Below, in pieces: positions 30,886-42,240 of a DNA stretch of 64,000 bases (the stretch's first letter is position 1; each line of letters starts with the position of its first letter). The notes beneath the pieces were generated by a model. The model did not search any database and was not told the origin of the DNA. It saw only the letters and a list, made by a program, of their open reading frames with translations. The position numbers and the translations under genes were made by a program. Origin of the DNA: Chloroflexus aurantiacus J-10-fl. Its GTDB lineage: Bacteria; Chloroflexota; Chloroflexia; Chloroflexales; Chloroflexaceae. The stretch is from contig NC_010175.1 of assembly GCF_000018865.1 (NCBI RefSeq), positions 4,154,001 through 4,218,000 of the forward strand. The letters run 5' to 3'.

Positions 30886-30913
30886 ATGGTCACTTAGTCC
30901 ACAAGGAGGAGGT

Positions 30914-31906
30914 ATGGCCTTACCGTTGGGGATTGTGCTGGGCTTGCTGGCGTGGTTTATCGTTCGCTACATCGCCTTCAGCTTCTACACCGTCGATCAA
31001 AACGAGCGGGCAGTAAAGACCATTTTTGGTCGGGCAGAGCGTCTGCCTGGCCCTCCGGTAGAAGACCCGTTCGCTGAATACATGCGTCCCGAAGAGCGTG
31101 AGCGCTACCGCTATCCGCAGTTACGGGTGATTCCGCCAGGTGGACCGTACTTCAAGTGGCCGTGGGAGCGGATTTATAAGGTCTCAATTGCGACCCAGAC
31201 CATCAATATGGCACTCGATCTCGAAGATCCGCGAGCGAATCACGGCGGAACCATGCTGGAAGCGGTTACAAAGGATCAGCTCAACGTTGGTCTACGTGGT
31301 CAAATTCGCTATCGCGTTTCGGAACGACACCTCTACGCCTACCTCTTTGGGGTGAAGAACCCGGTCGTGCATGTGATGGGTTACTTCATCTCGATTTTGC
31401 GCGAACGGATCGCCAATTTCGCCGCACCGGCTACTGATACCGGCCAGTTGAGCATGGCAGCGGGTGATGGAGCTGATGTCAGTGGGGTTTCGATCAACGA
31501 TCTGCGCAAGAATCTCCGCGATCTGAATGAGCTGATGGATCGCGAGTGTCTTTCCTCAGCGGCACGCTATGGCATCATTCTTGACGCATCGCTGATCACC
31601 GAGATTGATGCACCGCCGGAGGTGGAGGCGGCGATGGCAGCAATCAACACGGCGCACAACCAGGTCTCTTCGGATATTAGCCTGGCCCAGGCCGCAGCCG
31701 ACCAGAAGATCGTGCAGTCGAAGCGGGCAGTGGAGATCGAGACGCTCAAGGCCCAGGCTGAAGTGGAACCGTTGCTGGCACTGGCCGAACAGTTGCGCGC
31801 GCTGAAGAGCAACGGTGGCCCTGAGGTCCTGCAGGCCTATCTGCGGAATGTACGGCTTGGTCTCTATCAACAGGCTGAACGGGTAATCATGGAGGTAGAA
31901 CAATGA
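30914..31906 (+). CDS. SPFH/band-7 domain membrane protein
   Basis: 330 residues. One N-terminal membrane helix (LGIVLGLLAWFIVRYIAFSF) is followed by an SPFH domain (DQNERAVKTIFGRAERL, then VIPPGGPYFKWPWERIYKV) and a C-terminal helical coiled region rich in Ala/Glu (KRAVEIETLKAQAEVEPLLALAEQL). Such stomatin/flotillin-like proteins form membrane-bound oligomers that organise microdomains or modulate proteases. ATG 30914 has a strong AAGGAGGAGG site. It overlaps the next gene by four bases (ATGA), indicating a translationally coupled hetero-oligomeric pair. Confidence 0.88.
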   Translation: MALPLGIVLGLLAWFIVRYIAFSFYTVDQNERAVKTIFGRAERLPGPPVEDPFAEYMRPEERERYRYPQLRVIPPGGPYFKWPWERIYKVSIATQTINMALDLEDPRANHGGTMLEAVTKDQLNVGLRGQIRYRVSERHLYAYLFGVKNPVVHVMGYFISILRERIANFAAPATDTGQLSMAAGDGADVSGVSINDLRKNLRDLNELMDRECLSSAARYGIILDASLITEIDAPPEVEAAMAAINTAHNQVSSDISLAQAAADQKIVQSKRAVEIETLKAQAEVEPLLALAEQLRALKSNGGPEVLQAYLRNVRLGLYQQAERVIMEVEQ

Positions 31907-32814
31907 CCTTCGTGCTCTCAACCATTGTGGTGGCTTCGATCACCTTTGTCCTGGCATTTATTCTTGCCCCAACCTTTTTCGGTCTGCTCCGTCTGTTCGG
32001 CTTCTACACGATTGTGCAGGAGGGTACCTGCCACGTGTACACGCTCTTCGGCAGCGTGGTTGGTGTCTTGCGCGAGCCGGGGCTGGTGATCTTGCCATTC
32101 CATTTGGGCGTCAATGCCTTCTTGATCAGCTTCTTTGGTCGGCGGTACGTGATCGATATGCGCCTCGATCAGCGCTATCTACGCAGCCAGCCGGTCAATT
32201 CGGAAGAGGGCGCACCAATGGGGATCGGGGTCTGGTACGAGATGTCGATTAGCGATCCGGTAGCCTATCTGTTCAAGAACGCCGATCCACAGGGTTCGCT
32301 GGCTGCCAACGTCAGTAATGCCGTGGTACGTACCTTGAGCAACATGCCGTTGGCTCAAATGCTGGAAAATCGCCACGCGATGAGCCAGGCAGTACGAGCT
32401 GAGGTTTCACCGAAGGCTTCTGAGTGGGGATACCGGTTGGGATCGGTGTACATTCGGAAAGTGCATTTTCGCGATCAGACAATGATCCGCCAGATCGAAG
32501 CGAAGGTCGTTAATCGGCTCCGCCAGGTTACATCGGCAATTTTACAAGATGGTGCCAATCGGGTGAATATTATCACCAGTACTGCCGAACGAAAAGCTGC
32601 GATTGAGTTTGCCCGTGCCAAGGCAGTGCGACCGCAGATTTTAGGGCAGGCGCTGGCCCGCATTGGGGCTGACCCCGAAGTACGTGATGCTCTGTTCACT
32701 ATCCTCGAACTGCAAAACCTGGCCGAAAGTAAGGCACGAGTCACTCTTGTACCGGCGCAGGCTGAACAACGGATAATGCCCGCTCTAATGGCCGCGCAGG
32801 ATAGTCGAAAATAG
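31903..32814 (+). CDS. Second SPFH/band-7 domain membrane protein
   Basis: 303 residues; paralogue and likely partner of the preceding protein. A membrane segment at the N-terminus (IVVASITFVLAFILAPTFFGLLRLFGF) is followed by an SPFH domain (GTCHVYTLFGSVVGVLREPGLVI) and a helical C-terminus with AERKAAIEFARAKAV. It begins inside the end of the first gene. A hairpin at 32831-32870 follows the stop codon. Confidence 0.85.
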   Translation: MTFVLSTIVVASITFVLAFILAPTFFGLLRLFGFYTIVQEGTCHVYTLFGSVVGVLREPGLVILPFHLGVNAFLISFFGRRYVIDMRLDQRYLRSQPVNSEEGAPMGIGVWYEMSISDPVAYLFKNADPQGSLAANVSNAVVRTLSNMPLAQMLENRHAMSQAVRAEVSPKASEWGYRLGSVYIRKVHFRDQTMIRQIEAKVVNRLRQVTSAILQDGANRVNIITSTAERKAAIEFARAKAVRPQILGQALARIGADPEVRDALFTILELQNLAESKARVTLVPAQAEQRIMPALMAAQDSRK

Positions 32815-32830
32815 GGTAATTACTGGAAGA

Positions 32831-32870
32831 ACCTGCTGCCCGTCAGACATGCTTACGGCGGGCAGCAGGT
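32831..32870. terminator. Bidirectional hairpin after SPFH genes
   Basis: 12-bp stem ACCTGCTGCCCG/CGGGCAGCAGGT. It lies between the SPFH operon and the convergent antitoxin gene. There is no U-run on either side. Confidence 0.5.
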
Positions 32871-32959
32871 GTATGGGTGGTTGCCATCTGCTACCTCCAC
32901 TCCGGCTTTCTTTACACTACCTGAACCGGCGAACATGGTAGCCTGTTCGCTTACACCTT

Positions 32960-33175
32960 CTATTGTTGATGGCTTTGTTCTGCCTGCAGGGCCAGTGCTC
33001 GCAATTGCTCGAACAGCTCAATATTCAGGAGCACAGCCGATGGATACCCTTTCTGCGTAATCACGACCGGTTGTCCACTCACCTTTGCTCGCCGGATCAG
33101 TGCGGCCAGACTGGCTGCCGCCTGTGAGATGGGAACCACACCTCCCTGTAAGTCGATATTGATCGAGCGTGCCAT
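32960..33175 (-). CDS. Phd/YefM-type antitoxin, orphan
   Basis: 71 residues: MARSINIDLQGGVVPISQAA at the N-terminus (usual I/V-S-x-A-R pattern) and QPVVITQKGYPSAVLLNIELFEQL further on are the Phd/YefM DNA-binding fold. ATG 33175 is chosen (AAAGGGG upstream); the frame to 33352 is not needed. Family members neutralise RelE, Doc or PIN toxins encoded beside them. None is found here: the downstream neighbour is the SPFH operon on the opposite strand and upstream is empty spacer. Confidence 0.85.
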   Translation of the reverse strand: MARSINIDLQGGVVPISQAAASLAALIRRAKVSGQPVVITQKGYPSAVLLNIELFEQLRALALQAEQSHQQ

Positions 33176-33549
33176 GTTTGTGCCCCTTTGTGATAGTGCC
33201 AGTAATGGTGTGATTGCATTGTAGCACGCTGCACTCAAACTGCATAGAGCAAAAATGAGGTCAAAGGTAACCAGACAGGCTTTTTTCGTCTTCTTCCTGT
33301 GCCCATTCACGGTGGTGATTTTAGCTAGCCGATGGAGAATAATTCCTCTCAACCATCGAACGCCGGGCTTTTAGCACGGAAACGCCAGATTAAACTTGCT
33401 CTCTAAACGTAGACAGAGCTTTAACAGTTCGCCAACGTCATTCTAACAATGGTTTGTTATGGTATAGCCAGGCTCGATTGAGAGCACGACCAGTGGAAAC
33501 AACAAGAAACGATAGACAATAAAAAAACGAGGATGCAAGGAGGACGACT
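33176..33549. other. Spacer without recognised gene
   Basis: About 370 bases between the antitoxin and hsp20. I see no open frame with a ribosome site and no CIRCE-type operator before hsp20. A strong AAGGAGG site precedes the hsp20 ATG. Confidence 0.5.
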
Positions 33550-33981
33550 ATGACGAACCTGACCCGTTGGGATCCCTTCCGTGAGATGACTCAACTGCTC
33601 GACGACACCTTCTTCACCGGCTTCACCGGTGTGCTGCCCCGCAACGGCAGCCTGGTGCCGGCGCTCGATCTCAGCGAGACGGCTGATGCCTATCACATCG
33701 AGATGGCAGTGCCGGGCATGACCGCCGATCAACTGAACATTACCTTCGAGAACAACGTGCTCACAATTAGTGGCGAGATTACGCAGAGCAGCGATCGCAA
33801 AGAGCGCCAGTATCACGTCACCGAGCGCCGCTTCGGTCGCTTCAGCCGCAGCATTCGCCTGCCCAATCAGATCCATCCGGATCGGATTGAGGCCCGGCTC
33901 GAGAATGGCGTGCTGACGGTGACCGTGCCGAAGGCTGAAGAGATCAAGCCGCGCAAGATCGCAGTCAACGTCGCCCAATAG
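33550..33981 (+). CDS. hsp20: Small heat-shock protein Hsp20
   Basis: 143-residue alpha-crystallin chaperone that holds unfolded proteins in oligomers. It has the N-terminal WDPFREMTQLL, the central alpha-crystallin domain (YHIEMAVPGMTADQLNITFENNVLTISGE is its core), the GRFSRSIRLP strand and the ARLENGVLTVTVPKAE end, plus the short C-terminal RKIAVN anchor. A normal single-gene unit, ended by the terminator at 34011-34050. Confidence 0.97.
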   Translation: MTNLTRWDPFREMTQLLDDTFFTGFTGVLPRNGSLVPALDLSETADAYHIEMAVPGMTADQLNITFENNVLTISGEITQSSDRKERQYHVTERRFGRFSRSIRLPNQIHPDRIEARLENGVLTVTVPKAEEIKPRKIAVNVAQ

Positions 33982-34010
33982 TCGTCGCACCAGCATCACC
34001 GGTTGAAGTC

Positions 34011-34050
34011 ACAGCGCGTGAGGCATAGTTCCTCACGCGCTGTTCTGTTT
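34011..34050 (+). terminator. Rho-independent terminator of hsp20
   Basis: Perfect 13-bp stem ACAGCGCGTGAGG/CCTCACGCGCTGT with a 7-base loop, followed by TCTGTTTT. Confidence 0.85.
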
Positions 34051-34152
34051 TCCGGCTACGTAAATCGAGTACAATAGAAACATATCCCTTTGAATGGCGA
34101 AAAACGGCAATGGACGCCGGGCAAGCGGTGCCTTCACCGGCAAGGAGATGGC

Positions 34153-35118
34153 ATGGACGAGATTAATGATGAGTTATTGCAACAGGCCCATTATTGGATG
34201 CGCCTTACCCGTGCGCTCGATGACCGGGGTACGTTTCTGCACAAGCAGAGCAAAATTGTCGGTGGCTACTTTTCGCAAATCGGGCACGAGGCGCTCAGTG
34301 TTGCAGCGGCGCTAAGCCTGGGGCCACGCGATATTATTGCGCCGATGCACCGCGATTTGGGGGCCTACCTGGTGCGTGGCTTGACCCCGAAGCGTATTCT
34401 TGCTCAGTGGTTAGGACGCGAGACCGGTGTGACCCGTGGACGTGACGCGAATCTACACGGTATGGGTGATCTAAGCCTGGGCATTATTGGCTTTATCAGC
34501 CATCTGCCGGCTTCGACCGGCGTGATCACCGGTGTTGCTCACGCAATCAAGCTCAAAGGCGAACCACGGGTTGCCATGTGTTTTTTTGGTGATGGCAGTG
34601 CTTCACAAGGACTGGCTCATGAAGCGATGAATTGGGCGAGTGTCTTTAAATTGCCGATGGTGATTATCTGCGAAAATAATCAGTACGCCTACTCAACCCC
34701 GCTGAGCCGGCAGATGGCAATCACAGATATTGCCCAGCGGGCAGCCGGTTACGCGATGCCGGGGGTGATTGTAGATGGCAACGATTTTGCCGCAGTGTAT
34801 CGTGCAACCAAAGAAGCGGTCGAACGGGCACGCGCTGGTGGTGGGCCGACATTCATCGAATGTAAGACGATGCGTATGCGCGGTCACGCCATTCACGACA
34901 ATATGGCCTACGTGCCGAAAGAATTGCTCGCCGAATGGGAAGCTCGCGACCCAATTGCCCGTATAGAGGAAGTGTTGCGCAGCCGTGGTTTACTCGATGA
35001 TGCAAAGCTGGCTGCCCTGTTGGCCCGGATCGAAGCCGAGCTTGATGAGGCACAGGCGTTCGCTGAAGCTTCACCGTATCCCGATCCGGCAACGCTGACC
35101 GATGGCGTCTATGCGTGA
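34153..35118 (+). CDS. pdhA: Pyruvate/2-oxoacid dehydrogenase E1 component, alpha subunit
   Basis: Thiamine-diphosphate-dependent alpha subunit (321 residues) of a 2-oxoacid or acetoin dehydrogenase. The TPP motif GDGSASQGLAHEAMNWA ending in the conserved ENNQYAYSTP is near residues 146-180. The start is ATG 34153, eight bases after AAGGAGA; the longer frame from 34090 is leader. The beta subunit follows after 22 bases. No E2 or E3 gene is nearby. Pyruvate, branched-chain and acetoin forms cannot be separated by eye. Confidence 0.9.
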   Translation: MDEINDELLQQAHYWMRLTRALDDRGTFLHKQSKIVGGYFSQIGHEALSVAAALSLGPRDIIAPMHRDLGAYLVRGLTPKRILAQWLGRETGVTRGRDANLHGMGDLSLGIIGFISHLPASTGVITGVAHAIKLKGEPRVAMCFFGDGSASQGLAHEAMNWASVFKLPMVIICENNQYAYSTPLSRQMAITDIAQRAAGYAMPGVIVDGNDFAAVYRATKEAVERARAGGGPTFIECKTMRMRGHAIHDNMAYVPKELLAEWEARDPIARIEEVLRSRGLLDDAKLAALLARIEAELDEAQAFAEASPYPDPATLTDGVYA

Positions 35119-35139
35119 ACCACGAGCAGGAGGCAGGCA

Positions 35140-36171
35140 ATGACGTGGGATCAAGGTTTACATAAATCGACAACCGTCCTGAGTGACGATCAGGGGACAC
35201 GCGAGTTGACCTATCTGGAGGCAATCCGGGCCGCACTGCGTTACGAGATGCAGCGTGATCCGCGTGTGCTGGTGATGGGTGAAGATATTGGTGTGTATGG
35301 TGGCGCATTCAAGGTAACCCAGGGATTGATTGATGAATTCGGTGAGGATCGGGTGATCGACACCCCCATGACCGAACTGGCCATGCTCTACGCAGCGATT
35401 GGCATGTCGTTCGAGGGCTTCTTGCCGGTGGTCGAAATGCAATTCGCCGACTTCATCTCAACCGGTTTTGATGCTCTGGTGCAGTTTGCGGCGACCAACC
35501 ATTTTCGCTGGCGTCAACCGGTGCCGATTACGGTACGTGCTCCCGGTGGCGGCGGCTTGCGGGCCGGCCCCTTCCATTCGCAATCGAACGAAGCCTGGTT
35601 TATCCATACTCCCGGTCTGAAGGTGGTTGCCCCGGCGACTCCCGCCGACGCCTACGGTCTGCTGCTCAGCGCCATTCGTGACCCCAATCCGGTGATCTAC
35701 TACGAGACAAAGTACCTCTACCGTTCGCTCAAAGGGATGGTGCCGGAAGGCGATGCGCCAGTACCAATCGGGCAGGCAGCACTGCGACGTACCGGTGAGG
35801 AGGTGAGCATTATTACTTACGGAGCGATGGTGCAAGAAGCGCTAAGTGCAGCCCAGACCCTTGAACAGGAAGGGCATAGCGTCGAAGTGCTTGATCTGCG
35901 TACCCTCAAACCACTCGACGAAGATGCTATTCTGACGACGGCGCGTAAAACCGGCAAGGTTTTGATTGTTCACGAAGCGAATCGTACTTGCGGCGTAGGT
36001 GGTGAGGTGGCTGCAATCATTGCTGAACGCGCCTTTGAGTATCTTGATGGGCCGATTATCCGTCTGGCCGCACCTGATACGCCGGTGCCGTACAGTCCAC
36101 CTCTGGAAGATGCCTACCGGCCCAACGCAACCAAAATTCTGGCCGCAGCCCGTGATCTGCTGGCGTATTGA
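35140..36171 (+). CDS. pdhB: Pyruvate/2-oxoacid dehydrogenase E1 component, beta subunit
   Basis: 343 residues. Partner of the alpha subunit: MGEDIGVYGGAFKVTQGL at residues 45-63, TPMTELAMLYAAIGMS, the EMQFADFI strand and the C-terminal HEANRTCGVGGEVAA block are standard for E1 beta (transketolase-like). A GCAGGAGGCAGG ribosome site precedes ATG 35140. It forms a two-gene operon with E1 alpha. The gene is followed by a 950-base repeat region. Confidence 0.92.
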   Translation: MTWDQGLHKSTTVLSDDQGTRELTYLEAIRAALRYEMQRDPRVLVMGEDIGVYGGAFKVTQGLIDEFGEDRVIDTPMTELAMLYAAIGMSFEGFLPVVEMQFADFISTGFDALVQFAATNHFRWRQPVPITVRAPGGGGLRAGPFHSQSNEAWFIHTPGLKVVAPATPADAYGLLLSAIRDPNPVIYYETKYLYRSLKGMVPEGDAPVPIGQAALRRTGEEVSIITYGAMVQEALSAAQTLEQEGHSVEVLDLRTLKPLDEDAILTTARKTGKVLIVHEANRTCGVGGEVAAIIAERAFEYLDGPIIRLAAPDTPVPYSPPLEDAYRPNATKILAAARDLLAY

Positions 36172-36279
36172 GGCGGGTGGGGTAACTACTGCACACACCG
36201 CGGCAGATACGGTTTCCTGCTTGGATTATCTGTGGCGCATGGTCTGGCGTACAGAACGGAAACGCCAGTTTTGCGCTTC

Positions 36280-36900
36280 CACGTTCCCTGGGAGCGTCGC
36301 CTCCGGTGCGCTCCCCACCTGCACCGGCGTACTTCAGCGGGAGTCATCCCACACCAGCGATTCCCGCCCACAGCGGGGGCGGGTCAGGGTGGGGGCGTGT
36401 CGTAAATTATTGCTGGTCGTAACACCAGCCTGCACCAGCCCCTGGGAGCGCGCACCTCCGGCGCGCTCATCGTCTGCACCGGTGTGCGAGAGCGGGAGTC
36501 ATCCCACACCAGCGATTCCCGCCCACAGCGGGGGCGGGTCAGGGTGGGGGCGTGTCGTAAATTATTGCTGGTCGTAACACCAGCCTGCACCAGCCCCTGG
36601 GAGCGCGCGCCTCCGGCGCGCTCCCCACCTGCACCGGCGTACTTCAGCGGAAGTCATCCCACACCGGCGATTCCCGCCCCCAGCGGGGGCGGGTCAGGGT
36701 GGGGGCGTGTCGTAAATCAGTGCTGGTCACAGCACCACGGCACCGGCCTGCACCAGCCCCTGGGAGCGCGCACATCCGGCGCGCTCATGATCTGCGCCAG
36801 TGCACTTTAGCGGGAGTCATCCCACACCGGTGATTCCCGCCCCCAGCGGGGGCGGGTCAGGGTGGGGAGCGTGTCGTAAATCATTGCTGGTCACAGCGCC
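36280..36900. repeat. Four-unit tandem repeat array, about 155-163 bp per unit
   Basis: Units align on the anchor CCTGGGAGCG at 36287, 36441, 36596 and 36759 (spacings 154, 155, 163). Each unit holds the GC-rich palindrome GGGAGCGCGCACCTCCGGCG, an AGCGGGAGTCATCCCACACC block and a CCCGCCCACAGCGGGGGCGG stem. Open frames through the array simply follow the repeats and show no ribosome site. The rest of the spacer to 37119 holds nothing I recognise. Confidence 0.9.
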
Positions 36901-37119
36901 GGCAAACCTCGCACGCCACGCACCACCCTGGCCCTGCACGTGCGTGCGATGGCCCTGAACCGATCAGTGTGTCTGCAAGAACCTATAAGAGACTCACTGG
37001 TCACATGCTAACAGTACGACCGGTGTCCTGGCATTCAGGGCGCCACCTTTACCGCACGCAGCATAACTTATGGTATCCTAAACAATTGGTGCGACCTGCT
37101 CAAACGTCGTGGAGCATGT

Positions 37120-38355
37120 ATGATTGCCCTTGCCGCCAATGTCCGTCTCTCACTGACTCGAATTCCGCTTGCGGTCTGGCGTATTCTGGCACACAGTTTC
37201 ATCTTTGGTTTCGCCCTGAGTATTGCCGACATCCTGTTTAACTTCTACCTTGTCAGTCAGGGTTACACCATCAACGATGTTGGCCTGTTATCAATGGTGA
37301 GCCGGGCAGCCGGAATGTTGATGGGATTACCAATCGGCTGGTTGATTGACCGTTTGGGGCCGCAACGGGCAATGATCACCGGTGTTGTTGTCTTCGCATT
37401 GGGTTGGGCAGCGTTATTGCAGGCGCCCTCATTACCATGGCTGATCACGGCGCAGTTTGTAGTGGGAGCCAGCTATCTGCTGGCGGCAACTGCGGTTACT
37501 CCGCTGATGGCATTGGTAACCACAGAAGAGCAGCGCCCGCTGGTCTTCGGCATGAATGCCTCGGCGACCCTGATCGTCGGCCTGATTGGCAGTGCCGTTG
37601 GGGGTGTGTTGCCGATGCTGGCGGCGGGAATCATTGCCGTCGATCCCCAATCGACGGCTGCCTACCGTCTGGCACTTGTCTCGGTGATCGGATGCAGTAT
37701 TATCGCGCTGCTCCCGGTGCTTGCCCGCCTGCCGGCGGTGGTCGAGACCAGCACTGCTGGTGATGTCGATGGGCAGGCAACGCGCCATTCCTGGCTCACC
37801 CTGGTCTGGTTTGCGGTACCATCCCTGCTGCTCGGTATTGGTGGTGGTGCGATTCTGCCCTTCCAAAATCTCTTCTTTCGTGATCAGTTTGGGCTGAGCG
37901 ATGCCGGCGTTGGCCTGGCACTGGCCCTATCCTCACTGGGTGCCGGTATCGGCGCGCTAGTGGGTGCGCCGGTTGTTCGGCGGATTGGCTTGCAGCGTGG
38001 AGCGGCTCTGCTGCGTCTGGGCGCAACGCCAGCGATGCTCTTGATGCTTACACCGTGGCTACCGGCAGCGATCATCGGCTTCTTCGCCCGTGGCTTCTTT
38101 ATCGCCGCCAGCTACCCCATGAATGATGCACTGGTGATGGGGGCAACCCCACCGGCCCAACGTGGTCTGGCGATGAGCTTGATGAGTCTGCTTTGGGCAG
38201 GGGGATGGGCAATCTCGGCAGTCATTTGGGGTTGGGTAGCCCCACTCTTCGGGTATGGGCCGCAGATTATCGCGGCAGCAGTTGCATATGCTTTATCGGC
38301 TTTTGTGATCTGGAGCCTGCGCCTGCAACGGATCGCAGCGCAGCCCACTGCATAG
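37120..38355 (+). CDS. MFS transporter
   Basis: 411-residue major facilitator protein with about twelve helices. The motif-A-like loop GWLIDRLGPQRAMITG after helix 2 is present, and the two six-helix halves are split by a polar loop near residue 215. The substrate is unknown; the architecture fits sugar- or drug-type efflux permeases. A start at 37120 is assumed. It is followed nine bases later by aroK and is probably co-transcribed with it. Confidence 0.88.
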   Translation: MIALAANVRLSLTRIPLAVWRILAHSFIFGFALSIADILFNFYLVSQGYTINDVGLLSMVSRAAGMLMGLPIGWLIDRLGPQRAMITGVVVFALGWAALLQAPSLPWLITAQFVVGASYLLAATAVTPLMALVTTEEQRPLVFGMNASATLIVGLIGSAVGGVLPMLAAGIIAVDPQSTAAYRLALVSVIGCSIIALLPVLARLPAVVETSTAGDVDGQATRHSWLTLVWFAVPSLLLGIGGGAILPFQNLFFRDQFGLSDAGVGLALALSSLGAGIGALVGAPVVRRIGLQRGAALLRLGATPAMLLMLTPWLPAAIIGFFARGFFIAASYPMNDALVMGATPPAQRGLAMSLMSLLWAGGWAISAVIWGWVAPLFGYGPQIIAAAVAYALSAFVIWSLRLQRIAAQPTA

Positions 38356-38364
38356 GAGCAGGTT

Positions 38365-38898
38365 ATGGTGTGGGATCCAAACTGGCTGGATCGGCCTGTA
38401 GCACTGGTTGGTTTAAGTGGATGTGGCAAGTCAACCCTGGCCCGGTTGCTGGCACGCGCCCTGAGCTGGCCCTGGTACGATACCGACGCGGCGATTGCCG
38501 CCGCCGCCGGTATGAGTGTGGCCGATCTGTTTCAGACCTATGGCGAGGCCGAGTTTCGCGTGCGCGAGACAGCCGCGCTGACCGAAGCACTGCGTGAAGC
38601 GCAGGTGATTGCTACCGGCGGTGGCATTGTCTTGCAGCCGGAAAACCGACGTATGCTGCGCGAATATGCGACGGTGATCTGGCTGGATGCTGCTGATGCG
38701 ACGATCCTGACCCGGCTGGCTGCCGATGCCGAACAACGCCCATTGTTGCACGGCGATGCCGCAGCGCGACTGGCCGAATTACGTGCGCGACGTACACCGT
38801 TGTATGCTGAAGTGGCTGATGTAATCATCGCCACCGATGGCAAAACACCGCTTGAACTGGTGCAGCAGGTGATAGCGGCGCTTCGTCAGGGGCGATAG
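38365..38898 (+). CDS. aroK: Shikimate kinase
   Basis: 177-residue enzyme of aromatic amino-acid synthesis. It has P-loop GLSGCGKSTLARLLA near residue 16, DTD (shikimate site) near 39, GEAEFRVRE near 56, the GGG (ATGGGIVL) near 80 and the lid Arg region (EQRPLL). An AGGAGC site lies eight bases before ATG 38365. Its last 148 bases plus 100 bases of spacer are repeated twice more downstream. Confidence 0.95.
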   Translation: MVWDPNWLDRPVALVGLSGCGKSTLARLLARALSWPWYDTDAAIAAAAGMSVADLFQTYGEAEFRVRETAALTEALREAQVIATGGGIVLQPENRRMLREYATVIWLDAADATILTRLAADAEQRPLLHGDAAARLAELRARRTPLYAEVADVIIATDGKTPLELVQQVIAALRQGR

Positions 38899-38926
38899 AG
38901 CAGGTCAACAAGTTGACATAATAATA

Positions 38927-38960
38927 TCCAGGACAGACAACCCCGGTTGTCTGCCCTGGA
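38927..38960. terminator. Hairpin after aroK (copy 1)
   Basis: 16-bp stem TCCAGGACAGACAACC/GGTTGTCTGCCCTGGA with one mismatch and a 2-base loop. It may end transcription from both sides, since clpB converges. Copy 3 of this hairpin is perfect. Confidence 0.7.
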
Positions 38961-39176
38961 TGCAGATTCATTAGCGTTCTTTTCAACCGCGATAGTTGCA
39001 CGGCGATGCCGCAGCGCGACTGGCCGAATGACGTGCGCGACGCACACCGCTGTATGCTGAAGTGGCTGATGTAATCATCGCCACCGATGGCAAAACACCG
39101 CTTGAACTGGTGCAGCAGGTGATAGCGGCGCTTCGTCAGGGGCGATAGAGCAGGACGATAAGTTGACATAATAAAA

Positions 39177-39214
39177 TCCAGGACAGACAACCTCAGTCAG
39201 GTGTCTGCCCTGGA
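39177..39214. terminator. Hairpin (copy 2)
   Basis: Second copy of the aroK downstream hairpin, with a less regular loop. Confidence 0.6.
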
Positions 39215-39430
39215 TGCAGATTCATTAGCGTTCTTTTCAACCGCGATAGTTGCACGGCGATGCCGCGGCGCGACTGGCCGAATTACGTGCGCGACGCACA
39301 CCGCTGTATGCTGAAGTGGCTGATGTAATTATCGCCACCGATGGCAAAACACCGCTTGAACTGGTGCAGCAGGTGGTAGCGGCGCTTCGTCAGGGGCGAT
39401 AGAGCAGGACAACAAGTTGACATAATAATA

Positions 39431-39464
39431 TCCAGGACAGACAACCTTGGTTGTCTGTCCTGGA
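39431..39464. terminator. Hairpin (copy 3), shared with clpB end
   Basis: Perfect 16-bp stem; 23 bases after the clpB stop in the minus direction, so it also ends clpB. Confidence 0.7.
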
Positions 39465-39486
39465 TGCAGATTCAGCAACGTACTTT

Positions 39487-42072
<2,586 letters not shown>

Positions 42073-42240
42073 ACGTCCACCTCCTTAACAGTTTGTGCTG
42101 ATGTTACTGTAGCATTGCGGTATCTGTCGTGCGATAGTGCAATGTTAACGTTCTATTGGAAATCTCAGAATTGTGCGTTACTTTTGCCCCTGATTCACGG
42201 TTTCATATATGACGACATGTACAGAGCAAAGGGGGCAACC

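Larger units (their letters stand above)
38751..39486. repeat. aroK: Three tandem copies of the aroK 3' end
   Basis: Copy 1 is inside aroK (from 38751). Copies 2 and 3 start at 39001 and 39255 (periods 250 and 254) and contain the same 148-base gene tail plus spacer hairpin. Copy 2 has an in-frame TTA to TGA nonsense change; copy 3 stays open. Neither has an N-terminal part. Copies 2 and 3 share variants absent from copy 1. Confidence 0.95.

Noticed and set aside
33176-33549. CIRCE operator before hsp20
   Set aside because: No TTAGCACTC-type inverted repeat is present.
35999-36810. Open frames through the 36-kb repeat array
   Set aside because: They follow the repeats in two directions and give low-complexity Pro/Arg/Ser sequence with no start signal.
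36280-36900. CRISPR array candidate downstream of pdhB
   Set aside because: The units are 155-163 bases, nearly identical throughout, with no variable spacers.
38988-39402. Separate kinase gene in the aroK copies
   Set aside because: The copies lack the P-loop half and one contains a stop; they are gene-tail duplicates.
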